From positions 62,001 to 126,000 of the forward strand of contig CAMYOG010000041.1 in NCBI GenBank assembly GCA_947259925.1: a stretch of DNA of 64,000 nucleotides, written 5' to 3'. Each line of letters begins with the position of its first letter. The stretch's first letter is position 1. Positions 18,250-27,232 of this stretch are shown piece by piece. The position numbers were made by a program, and so were the translations under genes. The notes beneath the pieces are model-generated. The model had not been told where the DNA came from, searched no databases, and saw nothing but the letters and a program-made list of their open reading frames with translations. The stretch is from Thermoanaerobaculia bacterium. Its GTDB lineage: Bacteria; Acidobacteriota; Thermoanaerobaculia; Multivoradales; JAHEKO01.

Positions 18250-19019
18250 AGACCAAGAAGGACCTGGTCGAGAACTGGCTGCCGCGCTACACCGGCACGG
18301 CGGCCGAGGAGTTCGGTCGTCACATCCTTCTGACCAACTTCAACAACTACGTCGAGATGTTCGCGGGTTTCCAGGGCGTCGAGGTCGAGGGGCGCGACCG
18401 GCCGATGCCCAACGCCACGTCGGAGGACATCACCATCATCAACTTCGGCATGGGCAGCGCCAATGCCGCCACGGTGATGGACCTGCTCTCGGCGATCTCG
18501 CCCCGCGCGGTCCTCTTTCTCGGCAAGTGCGGCGGTCTCAAGAAGAAGAACAAGATCGGCGACATGATCCTGCCGATCGCCGCCATCCGCGGCGAGGGAA
18601 CGTCGAACGACTACCTTCCGCCCGAAGTCCCGGCGCTGCCGTCGTTCAACCTCCAGCGCGCGGTCTCGCACACCGTGCGCGAGTACGAGCTCGACTACTG
18701 GACCGGCGCGGTCTACACCACCAACCGCCGAGTCTGGGAGCACGACTCGGACTTCAAGAGGACCCTGCGCACCACCCGCGCGACCGCGATCGACATGGAG
18801 ACCGCGACCATCTTCGTCGTCGGCTTCGTCAACCAGATCCCGCGCGGCGCGCTCCTCCTGGTCTCCGACCAGCCGATGATCCCCGATGGCGTCAAGACCG
18901 AGGAGAGTGACGAGGAGGTCACCCGGGGCTTCGCCGAGACCCATCTCCGAATCGGCATCGACTCGCTGCGCGAGATCCGCGACGGCGGGCACTCGGTCAA
19001 GCATCTGCGGTTCGAGTAG
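18246..19019 (+). CDS. AMP nucleosidase, short form (phosphorylase-like fold)
   Basis: MKTKKDLVENWLPRYTG...; GKCGGLKKKNKIGDMILPIAAIRGEGTSNDY; AIDMETATIFVVGF; ATGA overlap with preceding kinase. Confidence 0.85.
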   Translation: MKTKKDLVENWLPRYTGTAAEEFGRHILLTNFNNYVEMFAGFQGVEVEGRDRPMPNATSEDITIINFGMGSANAATVMDLLSAISPRAVLFLGKCGGLKKKNKIGDMILPIAAIRGEGTSNDYLPPEVPALPSFNLQRAVSHTVREYELDYWTGAVYTTNRRVWEHDSDFKRTLRTTRATAIDMETATIFVVGFVNQIPRGALLLVSDQPMIPDGVKTEESDEEVTRGFAETHLRIGIDSLREIRDGGHSVKHLRFE

Positions 19020-19094
19020 GCGCGGCCCGTCCCACCCCGAAACGGGGCGCACCGGCCGCGCCGGCCATGTAGCTTCGGCTCGGAGCCCCGAGCG

Positions 19095-19529
19095 ATGGAG
19101 CGCATCAACCGGCGCAAGCTGTTTCAGGGCGGCTTGATGGCGGGCCTGGTCCTGACCGTCGCCGAGGCAGTGGTCGAGGGCCTGCTCTTCAGCCTTCTCG
19201 GAATCGGGCACGAGGGGCGGCGGCTGGCGTCGCTCGGCTGGTCGCGCGCCGACTGGGGAGTCTGGAATCACCTGATCAACCTTGCCCTCCCGTTCCTGAC
19301 CGGCATCCTGCTCGTCGCCCTCTACGCCGCGATCCGTCCGAGATTCGGCCCGGGCGTGAAGACGGCGCTGATCGCCGCCGGGTTCTTGCTCGGCTACTGG
19401 ACACTGGTGCTGATCTACCTGACCAACGCCGGCATATGGAGCCCGTCGGTCGGTGCTGCGAGCTTCGTGGATAACCTGGTAGTGCTGCCGGCGGCCGCTC
19501 TGGCCGGTGCCAAGATTTACCGCGAGTGA
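19095..19529 (+). CDS. Hypothetical membrane protein
   Basis: 4 predicted TM segments. Confidence 0.6.
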   Translation: MERINRRKLFQGGLMAGLVLTVAEAVVEGLLFSLLGIGHEGRRLASLGWSRADWGVWNHLINLALPFLTGILLVALYAAIRPRFGPGVKTALIAAGFLLGYWTLVLIYLTNAGIWSPSVGAASFVDNLVVLPAAALAGAKIYRE

Positions 19530-19703
19530 GCCGGGCGGATGGACCGCTTGGCGACCCCGTGCTCCAAACCGCCTTTCCGGGCGGTGCGCCGGTTGTGATC
19601 GAGCTGTAGGTTCGAGACCGGACGGCCCTGCCCTCGGTTCGGTACGAAGGGAGGCAGCACGCGTCGCACCATTCCGCGTTCACTGGCCGCACTCGGCCTC
19701 GCG

Positions 19704-21275
19704 TTGGCCGTAACCGGTGCCGCTTACGCGGCGCGGATCGATCTCGGCCCCGATGCTTGGCCGGTGGGCGACCTCGAGCACTATAGCCAGCTCCAGCGGA
19801 CCTGGGGCAACGACAAGCCACAGACGGTGACCAGGCACGGCCTGGTGATCGGCACCACCGGCGCGCTCGCGGTCCGGTCGGGGGTGGAGGCGCTGCGCCA
19901 GGGCGGCACGGCCCTCGACGTCGCAATCACCACCTCGCTCGCGCAGATCACGCTCAACGCCGGAGCGACGGTCACCTTCGCCGGCAAAGCGGCGATCGTC
20001 TACTACGAGGCGGCGACCGGGGAGCTGTACTACATCAACGGAGCCTGGAACGTTCCGCGCGGACAGACGTCCGGCGCCGACATCCCGCCCTGCGGCACGC
20101 CGAGCGGTCGGCAGGTGCTCGTGCACGGCCTGATGGCGGCGTTCGAGGAGGCCCACGATCGCTTCGGTGAGCTGCCTTTCCGAGCCCTCTTCGGTCCTTC
20201 GATCTACTTCGCCCGCGAGGGGTTCGAGGTCAACCGCGCTCTGGCGGGCTGGATCGACGTCCGGGCCGAGGTGCTCACCCGCCACGCGGGTGGACGCCAG
20301 ATTTTCCGCAAGCCCGACGGCACCCTCTATCGGCAAGGCGACTGGTTCACCCAAGGGAAGCTCGCCCGGACGCTCAAGCGCATTTCCCGCAAGGGCTCGC
20401 GCTACATGTACCAGGGTCGGTGGGCCCGGAAGCTCGTCGACGCGGTTCGGGCTCAGGGAGGTCGGATGACCCTGGCCGATCTGCGCGCCTACGAGCCGCT
20501 CTGGACGGCGCCGGAGAGCTTCGCCTGGAACGGCCTGCGCTTTCACGCACCGCACTATCCGGGCTTGGGCGGAGACAACCTGCGAGCGGCGTTGACCGGC
20601 CTGGGCGCCTCCGAGCTGACCTCGGCCGGGCACTACACGCAGTCGGTCGATGCGCTGTCGGCGCTCCTCGATGGCGTTGGGCGGCGGCACGGACTACCGC
20701 TCGGCGCTGGAAGTCACTCCGACGGCGTGGTCGTGATCGACTCCGCCGGCAACGTCGCCGCCGTGCTGCACACGGTCAACACGCTGATCTGGGGAGCGAC
20801 CGGGATCTTCATCGACGGCATCTCGATCGCCGACCCGGGCTGCTGGGCTCAGGGACTCGTGGACATCGCGGGTCCCGGTGGCCGGCTGCCGAGCCACGAG
20901 CTGCCGCTGATCGTGACGCGCAACGGCGTGCCGGTCGCCGCCGCGAGCTCGGTGGGCAGCGGTCTTTTCGAGGCCACCTTCTTCACCCTCGCGAACGTCC
21001 TCGCGTACGGCATGGAGCCGGGCGAGGCGATCCGCACGCCGACCTTCCACCTGTCGTCCCCGACCCCTGGCGGCACCGTGGTCCACCGCGTGGTCGAGGG
21101 CGAATTCCCGAGAGATCTCCTGGCTGCGGTGCGCGTGCGTGCGTACCTGATCGACGAGCTGCCGCGGCGCGACGTGCCACTCGGTTGGTGCGTAATCGCC
21201 ACCTTCGACCCGGCCTCGGGCCGCCGGGTGGGCGCGACCTCGATCGATTGGAACGGTCTGTCGCTGGGTGAGTAG
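19704..21275 (+). CDS. Gamma-glutamyltransferase-like protein with atypical catalytic site
   Basis: GGT fold motifs (GALAVRSGVEALRQGGTALDVAI; SDGVVVIDSAGNVAAVLHTVNTLIWGATGIFIDG) but GSH in place of T-[STA]-H; start uncertain, in-frame signal-like sequence upstream. Confidence 0.8.
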   Translation: MAVTGAAYAARIDLGPDAWPVGDLEHYSQLQRTWGNDKPQTVTRHGLVIGTTGALAVRSGVEALRQGGTALDVAITTSLAQITLNAGATVTFAGKAAIVYYEAATGELYYINGAWNVPRGQTSGADIPPCGTPSGRQVLVHGLMAAFEEAHDRFGELPFRALFGPSIYFAREGFEVNRALAGWIDVRAEVLTRHAGGRQIFRKPDGTLYRQGDWFTQGKLARTLKRISRKGSRYMYQGRWARKLVDAVRAQGGRMTLADLRAYEPLWTAPESFAWNGLRFHAPHYPGLGGDNLRAALTGLGASELTSAGHYTQSVDALSALLDGVGRRHGLPLGAGSHSDGVVVIDSAGNVAAVLHTVNTLIWGATGIFIDGISIADPGCWAQGLVDIAGPGGRLPSHELPLIVTRNGVPVAAASSVGSGLFEATFFTLANVLAYGMEPGEAIRTPTFHLSSPTPGGTVVHRVVEGEFPRDLLAAVRVRAYLIDELPRRDVPLGWCVIATFDPASGRRVGATSIDWNGLSLGE

Positions 21276-21299
21276 GCGGGGCACGCACCGGCAACTTGC

Positions 21300-21323
21300 T
21301 ACCAGGATCCTACTCTGGTAGGA
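21300..21323. promoter_or_regulatory. Putative TA operator
   Basis: Nested inverted repeats taccag/ctggta (21300-21305/21315-21320) and tcctac/gtagga (21308-21313/21318-21323) upstream of antitoxin. Confidence 0.55.
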
Positions 21324-21350
21324 TTCCGGTAGCAACCGAGGGGACTCCGG

Positions 21351-21608
21351 ATGAGTGCTTCGACCAAGATCTCGATCAGCCTGCCTGCAGAGACCCTCGA
21401 GCTTGTAGAGCGCGAAAGGCGGGCAACGGGTGAGAGCCGGAGCGAGCTCTTCCGGCGAGCCGTCGAGAATCTCTTCGAGAGCGCGCGCCGGGAGGCCGCG
21501 ATCCGTCAGTATGTCCAGGGCTACGTGGCCGAGCCGGAGACCGAGTACGAAGTCTCTGCGGCCGAGCAACTCGCGGGCTCCGCCTTCGATGGCGAGGAGT
21601 GGGAGTGA
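21351..21608 (+). CDS. Ribbon-helix-helix antitoxin
   Basis: TKISISLPAETLELVERERRATGESRSELFRRAVENL. Confidence 0.85.
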   Translation: MSASTKISISLPAETLELVERERRATGESRSELFRRAVENLFESARREAAIRQYVQGYVAEPETEYEVSAAEQLAGSAFDGEEWE

Positions 21609-21922
21609 GGCGGGGCGAGCTATGGTGGGCTCGAATTGCACCACCCGTCGGAAGGCGGCCAGTCCTCCTTCTTTCTCGGGACGAGGCATACTTCGTCCGC
21701 AGCCTGGTCACGATCGCCCCGGTGTCGACCACGGTCCGGCGGATTCCGGCAGAGGTGCCGCTCGGGTCCGCGGACGGACTACCCAAACCGTGCGCGGTCA
21801 ACCTCGACTCGATCACGACCATCCCCAAGGCCCATCTGGAGCGTCGCATCGCGGCGCTGTCGCCGGAGAAGCTCGGGGCAGCGGAGAGGGCGCTGCGCTT
21901 CGCGCTCGGCCTGAACGGCTGA
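21599..21922 (+). CDS. MazF/PemK-family toxin
   Basis: VRRGELWWARIAPPVGRRPVLLLSRDEA...CAVNLDSITTIPKAHLERRIAALS; overlaps antitoxin stop. Confidence 0.9.
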   Translation: MGVRRGELWWARIAPPVGRRPVLLLSRDEAYFVRSLVTIAPVSTTVRRIPAEVPLGSADGLPKPCAVNLDSITTIPKAHLERRIAALSPEKLGAAERALRFALGLNG

Positions 21923-21929
21923 CCCGGAG

Positions 21930-22868
21930 CTAGTCCGAGGGATAGTGGAACGTCTCCCCGGGTGCGTGGGGGATCCAGGCGGCCGGGAAGTTGGCCTCGA
22001 TGACGCTCACCAGGTTCTCGTAGCTCTGCCAGCGCGCAAAATGGTTGGCCGGCGCCGTCGGCAACGGCAGGTGTGCGACTACGGCCGCGCGCGGCCGGAT
22101 CAGGTCGCGCACCATCTCGACCCGCCAGTCGCTCGCCAGGAACCAGAACGGGAAGAGCCCGACGTCGATGTCGGCGAGCAGCCCCAGATAGGGCTCGAAG
22201 GTGTCCATCTTGGCCTCGGTATCGCCGAAGTGGAGAAAGCGCGAGCCGCCGAGGGTCACGACGACGCCGAGGTTCTCGACCGGGGGATCGAGGCGGCCGT
22301 GATGGAGGTTCAGGACCTCGATCTCGACGCCGTCGATCTCCAGGCGCTCGACCTCTCCCTCGGCCGGGAAGACCGCTCGAGTACGCCCGAGCAACGGGCT
22401 GTCGGGCGACAGTCTCTTCTTCAGTCGGTCGATCACCTGGGGTGTCGAGACGAAGACGGCGTCTGGGCTCGAGGAGAGGAACCGCGCCACCGAGTCGGGA
22501 TGGAAGTGATCGGGGTGGTAGTGGGAGGCGATGGCCACGTCGATCCCGGCCCACTCGCCGGCGCCCTGCTCGAGCCGGTCGCGCATCTCCGGTGGGCAGA
22601 CCGGGTAGCCGGTGACGTCCGGACCGAACAGGCCGTCCACGAGCACCCGCCGGCCGGCGCCTTCGATCAGGAAGCCCTCGTTGGCGATCCACCGGACTTC
22701 GAGCTCCGCGGCGGTCGCCGCCGGCCGCACCGCGACCTGAGACCTCGGGGCTTCCACCTGGCCGCAGCCGAAGGCCCAGATCAGGAGGGCGCCCAGAGCG
22801 ATGGCGGAGGTCCGGCTCATGAAGCGTGCTCTGTCAGGCGGCGAGAGTATCTTCCTGGCCGCCGGCAC
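21930..22868 (-). CDS. MBL-fold metallo-hydrolase
   Basis: SHYHPDHFHPD motif, HFGDTEA. Confidence 0.88.
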   Translation of the reverse strand: MPAARKILSPPDRARFMSRTSAIALGALLIWAFGCGQVEAPRSQVAVRPAATAAELEVRWIANEGFLIEGAGRRVLVDGLFGPDVTGYPVCPPEMRDRLEQGAGEWAGIDVAIASHYHPDHFHPDSVARFLSSSPDAVFVSTPQVIDRLKKRLSPDSPLLGRTRAVFPAEGEVERLEIDGVEIEVLNLHHGRLDPPVENLGVVVTLGGSRFLHFGDTEAKMDTFEPYLGLLADIDVGLFPFWFLASDWRVEMVRDLIRPRAAVVAHLPLPTAPANHFARWQSYENLVSVIEANFPAAWIPHAPGETFHYPSD

Positions 22869-23292
22869 GGCGGTTCCTCGGCACGCTCGCCAGCAGGAAG
22901 AGCGCGGCCGCCAGCAGGAAAGGCGACGAGACGACGCCCGGGGCCGGGCGGCCGAGCATCAAGGAAGCCGCGATGTGGCCGAGTCCGTTCACCGTCATGA
23001 TCACGCCGTAGAGGTAGGACAGCCAGCGCATCCAGCTCCGGTCCCTGCGAGTCAGGGGAGTCAGGGCGAAGAGGATCAGAACCCCCACGATCAGGCCGGT
23101 CAGCCAGACTTCGAAGGTGAAGGTCGGGAAGGGCAGCCATGGCACCTCTTGCCGCGTCGACTCGATCAACGGGTTGTAGAACGAGAGGAAGTCGGTAAGC
23201 GTCTCGTCGAGCACATGCGCGGCGAACGCCACGGTGAGCAGAAGCCAGGCCAGCCGCCAGCGGGCTTCGGAGTGCGGGGTCGAGTTGCTCAT
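22834..23292 (-). CDS. Membrane protein, HXXEE-like
   Basis: MSNSTPHSEARWRLAWLLLTVAFAAHVLDETLTDF; TM helices; start inferred downstream of the ORF-track start. Confidence 0.55.
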   Translation of the reverse strand: MSNSTPHSEARWRLAWLLLTVAFAAHVLDETLTDFLSFYNPLIESTRQEVPWLPFPTFTFEVWLTGLIVGVLILFALTPLTRRDRSWMRWLSYLYGVIMTVNGLGHIAASLMLGRPAPGVVSSPFLLAAALFLLASVPRNRRAGGQEDTLAA

Positions 23293-23460
23293 CTCGCTCC
23301 TCCAGCGAGGTCGATCCGGGCCGCTCGGTGACCATTCTGTCACTACCCGCCATCCAGGGGGCAGAGTGCCTGTTTCTTTGCGGGTTGATGGTTCCGCTGG
23401 CGATTCACGGCAGCTGATCTACAGCTCTTCAGACCGAGGCGCTGGCAAACGGAGACGAGC

Positions 23461-23850
23461 TCAGTCCAGCGGAACGAGCGCCTCGCGGATCCAGGGGACG
23501 AGGTGCTCGAAGTCGCACTGGCCGGTCTCGAGCAGGCCTGTGAGGAAGGCATGCGCGGCCTCGGCGTCGACCTCGAGCTGCCAACCGTTGAGGCGAAGGA
23601 AGACGTCCGTAGCGAAGAAGGCGACTCGCTTGTTCCCGTCGACGAACGGATGATTCATGATCAGCGACTCGAAGAACGCTGTTGCCGTCTCCGAGAGATC
23701 GCGGTAGTAACCGGAGCGGGGGCGATAGAGGGCGCTTTCGAGCAGGCCAAGATCGCGCACGCCCTCGGCGCCAGCAAAGACCTCCAGGGTTCGCGAGTGA
23801 AGCGCGAGGACCTCGTCCCGTGTCAGGAACGAGACGGTCTCATTCGGCAA
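23461..23850 (-). CDS. Doc (death-on-curing) Fic-family toxin
   Basis: Fic-type motif NHPFVDGNKRVAFFATDVFLRLNGW. Confidence 0.92.
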   Translation of the reverse strand: MPNETVSFLTRDEVLALHSRTLEVFAGAEGVRDLGLLESALYRPRSGYYRDLSETATAFFESLIMNHPFVDGNKRVAFFATDVFLRLNGWQLEVDAEAAHAFLTGLLETGQCDFEHLVPWIREALVPLD

Positions 23851-24052
23851 GGAGGCGACCCAGCTCCTGGTTGTCGGCGATCGAGTCCTCCAGATGACGG
23901 AGCACCACCGGGCGCACTCGGCGCCTGCGCACGTAGTCGCGAATCGCCTCGGTCAGGAGCCCGGAGATGCTCTGATGAAACTCGTCGGCCAGAGCCTTGA
24001 GGTCGTTCCAGGCTCGCTCGTCCACCTTGGAGCTGATCTTGATTGCCGCCAT
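23840..24052 (-). CDS. RHH-like antitoxin partner of Doc
   Basis: MAAIKISSKVDERAWNDLKALADEFHQSISGLLTEAIRDYV; 11-bp overlap with doc. Confidence 0.8.
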   Translation of the reverse strand: MAAIKISSKVDERAWNDLKALADEFHQSISGLLTEAIRDYVRRRRVRPVVLRHLEDSIADNQELGRLLAE

Positions 24053-24056
24053 GGCT

Positions 24057-24076
24057 TATCTTGACATGTCAAGATA
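24057..24076. promoter_or_regulatory. 20-bp perfect palindrome, likely autoregulatory operator
   Basis: tatcttgacatgtcaagata, 4 nt upstream of the antitoxin start codon. Confidence 0.75.
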
Positions 24077-24090
24077 TGTCAGGTCAATGC

Positions 24091-24288
24091 TCAGAGCTCC
24101 AGATCCGGACGGCCGCGGTCGGTCGACCGTCTCGGTTGGCGCGCCCGAGGAGGCAGAGCGTCGTGAAGCTCCTGGAGGGCATCGAGCCAGTCGGCCGGCG
24201 CGATCGCCCTGGCGCGCCGGAGGGCCGCGACGTCTTCTTCCGAAGTCGGGAGGTCGCGATCGAGATCCAGGAGATCAGCCTTGCTCAT
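24091..24288 (-). CDS. Small hypothetical protein
   Basis: MSKADLLDLDRDLPTSEEDVAALRRARAIAPADWLDALQEL; overlaps the upstream chimeric ORF end. Confidence 0.5.
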   Translation of the reverse strand: MSKADLLDLDRDLPTSEEDVAALRRARAIAPADWLDALQELHDALPPRARQPRRSTDRGRPDLEL

Positions 24289-25191
24289 CCAGCTCCTCGA
24301 ATCGGTTCAGGAGTCCGTGCTTCTCGAAGTAGCCTCTCATTTCCGATCTGTCGTACTCGGTCAGCCTGCCCCAGTCCCACTCGCCCGCGGGTGCGTTGAT
24401 ATCCGTGAACGTGGCGACGACGTACAGCTCCGATTCCGCGCTCGGCCACCACTTGAGAGAAAGGCCGGGACCGGGCGGCCCGAACGGGATGAGGGCAGCC
24501 GGAGAGCTGAGCTGGGAGTTGCTGAACGACGTCCTGAAGTCTCCGAACCGGAAAAAGTCGAGCACGCCGCCCGCGCCCTGTTGACCCAGCCTGAGAACCA
24601 CTGCTCCCAGAAGAACACGGCCACATACGGGTCCCATTCGAACCAGGCGGTGTCGGTGGCCCAGAGTGAGCCGGTCTGAAGACGGAATAGGCCTGGCACC
24701 GCGTTGTCGCCCAAGGTATGGCGCCCGTCGATGCCCAAGACGATGCTGCCCTGGAAGTCCGTGCCTCGTCGGGCAGCTTCCCACTTCGCCTCGAAGAGAA
24801 CCCATCCAGCCGCGGCCGTATCCTCTTCCGTCAAGGTCTCGGAAGCGACCTGGTAGATCGCCTGATAGCTGAATCCCAGCATCAGACCGTGCTTCTGGTA
24901 GAGCCGCTTCTTGAAGTCGGCCCAGCGCTGGGGCTTGAGCTGCGGCACCACCGAATCCAGCTTGGGGAGGCTGTTGTTGAGATCCGATTCGATGTCCTTG
25001 GGGTTGCCGATCTCCCTCTGTTGGCCAGGGTCGACCTGCTCATCCGGGCTGGGGGACGCCTCCTCCTCCGCGGGTCGCGGTGTGTCGCCATCCTGTGCCA
25101 GGAGCACGCCATGACCGAGCAAAAGAACCAACGCCCCGATCGCGGCAACAAGCCGGTGTCTTGGTTGGACTGCTAGTGGGCACTTGGCCAC
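24275..25191 (-). pseudogene. Frameshifted carbohydrate-porin (OprB)-like gene with an apparently foreign C-terminal tail
   Basis: ORF 24361-25191 gives ...DPYVAVFFWEQWFSGWVN; continuation GAGGVLDFFRFGDFRTSFSNSQLSSPAALIPFGPPGPGLSLKWWP is in ORF 24275-24805; break near 24575. Confidence 0.75.
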
Positions 25192-25510
25192 GGCTCAACC
25201 TTGACGCATGCTCGCCCTCATCCAGAAGTCCGGCGCGAACGCCAAGCGTCTCAGGGCCCCGGCGGGAAACCGCGGAACATCCGGGTGATACCTTGTCGTC
25301 CTTGGAGCCCTGGAGAGCGTACCAGCTGGGCCCTGGAACCCGAGCTATCCGTGATCTGCTTGAGCAAGATCGGGACTAGAGAGCTGTTCCTCTCGCGGAT
25401 TCGCTGCCGAGACCTCCGAATGAATCCGAGAGCGAAGGCTGGTTGGCCACGCGGGACCTAGAACCGATAGCGGTTCAAGAGCACTGAATCCTGAACCACC
25501 TGGCGCCTTC

Positions 25511-25798
25511 TTGTGGCGCAAGGTGCCACGTTCCCATCAAGCGGGCCTTCGCTACCATCACCCGATCTCGGAGAAATGGGAGGTCATCCTGCGCGGTGAT
25601 GTAGGCGGTTTTGGGGTGGGCTCCGACCTGGCCTGGAACGTCGCGGTTCTCCTCGAGCGAGACCTCAGCCGTCGGACCTCGCTGTTCTTCGGGGCGGGTT
25701 TCCTGGACGTCGACTACAAGGAGGGTCAGGGGGACGACCTGTTCGCCTACGACATCCAGCACCGCGGCGCGATCCTCGCCTTCAACTTCACCTTCTAG
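25511..25798 (+). pseudogene. C-terminal fragment of an outer-membrane beta-barrel protein
   Basis: SEKWEVILRGDVGGFGVGSDLAWNVAVLLERDL...HRGAILAFNFTF with terminal Phe; lacks signal peptide and N-terminal half. Confidence 0.6.
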
Positions 25799-25889
25799 GC
25801 GCGGGACCAGCTCGTCGGATAGCGAGAGGACGCGCTCCAAGCGCGTCGTCTCTTCTTGCGGGCATTGAAGAGCCCTATCTGCTAGAATA

Positions 25890-25905
25890 TTATCGTGAGT
25901 GATAA
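25890..25905. promoter_or_regulatory. Putative operator overlapping the antitoxin GTG start
   Basis: ttatc-gtgagt-gataa inverted repeat. Confidence 0.4.
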
Positions 25906-26398
25906 CTCTTTGCGAGCTGAGCAGATGCCAATCGGCTTCCAGATCCGAACCCGGAGGATGGAGCGCGGGTTCACTCTTGCCGAGCTCGCACGACGCGCCG
26001 GGACCAGTGCACCGACGCTGCACCGCTACGAAAGTGGTTGGGAGCGATTCGAGCTCGCCACCCTGCGCCGGCTGGCGGCGGCGCTCGGCGTGCGGTTGAG
26101 CGTGAGCTTGGGTCCTTTGCCGAGCGAGACACCCGAGTCGGCACCCTCGAGAGCCGAGTTGGCCCGCCACTTGAGAGCGCTGTTCTGGGATCGCCCCCTA
26201 CAATCACGGGACATCGACGAGTTTCCGCAGTGGGTGCTTCGCCGCGTCCTCATGTTCGGCGACCGGGCGCAGGTCGAAGCGAGCCGCCGGTTCTATGGCG
26301 ATGAAGCCGTACGCAAGGCGGCAGCTCACCGAGAGGTCGACGAGCGGACCCGGAACTACTGGAGTCTCATCCTGGGGCCGGAGACCGATGACGCCTAA
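25895..26398 (+). CDS. XRE-family HTH protein, antitoxin-like
   Basis: IGFQIRTRRMERGFTLAELARRAGTSAPTLHRYESGWERFELATLRRLAAALGV. Confidence 0.88.
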   Translation: MSDNSLRAEQMPIGFQIRTRRMERGFTLAELARRAGTSAPTLHRYESGWERFELATLRRLAAALGVRLSVSLGPLPSETPESAPSRAELARHLRALFWDRPLQSRDIDEFPQWVLRRVLMFGDRAQVEASRRFYGDEAVRKAAAHREVDERTRNYWSLILGPETDDA

Positions 26399-27020
26399 AG
26401 TCCTGAGTGCGGAAGCCTGGAAGACCCTGCGGCTCCTGGTTGCGGACGGCTGCTTGGGGTCGTGGACGCTCGCCGGTGGAACCGGCCTCGCCCTCCAGCT
26501 CGGGCATCGATACTCCGAGGATCTCGACTTCTTCAGTACGGAGGCCTACGAGACAGAGACGCTGATTCAGCGGCTGTCCGCCATCGGGCCGCTGTCGATT
26601 CAGAGTCGGTCCTCGGCGACACTTCACGCCGTTCTTCGAGGCCTGCGAGTCAGCTTTCTCGGGCTGCAGGAACCGCTGGTCTATCCGGGCACGCCCTATC
26701 GCGGGCTGACGCTCGCGGATCCGCGGGACATCGCCGTCATGAAGCTCGTGGCGATCGGTGGCCGCGGCAGTCGGAAGGACTTCGTCGACCTCTTCTTCTT
26801 TCTCCAGGCCGGGGGCAGTCTGGAGTCGGTCCTCGAGCTGACTCGCCGCCGCTTCCAGAGGGTCGACTATAACGAGTACCACCTGTTGAAGAGCGTGGTC
26901 TACTTCGAAGACGCCGAGTCGGAGCCCATGCCGAGAATGCTCCGCAAGGCCTCCTGGCCCGCGATCAAAGAGCGAATCGTTGTGGAGGTGCGGGGCCTGG
27001 CGGGGCCGGGAGGTGGGTAG
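26388..27020 (+). CDS. AbiEii/AbiGii-family nucleotidyltransferase toxin
   Basis: WTLAGGTGLALQLGHRYSEDLDFFS; 11-bp overlap with HTH gene. Confidence 0.9.
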   Translation: MTPKVLSAEAWKTLRLLVADGCLGSWTLAGGTGLALQLGHRYSEDLDFFSTEAYETETLIQRLSAIGPLSIQSRSSATLHAVLRGLRVSFLGLQEPLVYPGTPYRGLTLADPRDIAVMKLVAIGGRGSRKDFVDLFFFLQAGGSLESVLELTRRRFQRVDYNEYHLLKSVVYFEDAESEPMPRMLRKASWPAIKERIVVEVRGLAGPGGG

Positions 27021-27075
27021 GTCAACTCGTACAAGATCCCGTGGCCTGCTTTCCGTCTGTAGTCGGTAGGGATCA

Positions 27076-27168
27076 CGCTGGGCCTCGACTATGCTCGGAG
27101 TCAGGCGCAGAAACTCGACGTCACCGATCTGCTCGAGCGCGCTCTGGCGGAGGCCGCCGAAGGTTGAG
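27076..27168 (+). pseudogene. 3' remnant of an unidentified gene
   Basis: ITLGLDYARSQAQKLDVTDLLERALAEAAEG* with no start region. Confidence 0.35.
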
Positions 27169-27232
27169 GCCCGGTTCGGCTCGGTAGAATCCGGCTTCCC
27201 AGGCAGAACGCGTGGGAGGAATCACACAAGCA

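Noticed and set aside
25201-25461. Plus-strand 86-aa ORF in the decayed region
   Set aside because: No recognisable domain, no ribosome-binding site, biased composition; lies among pseudogenes.
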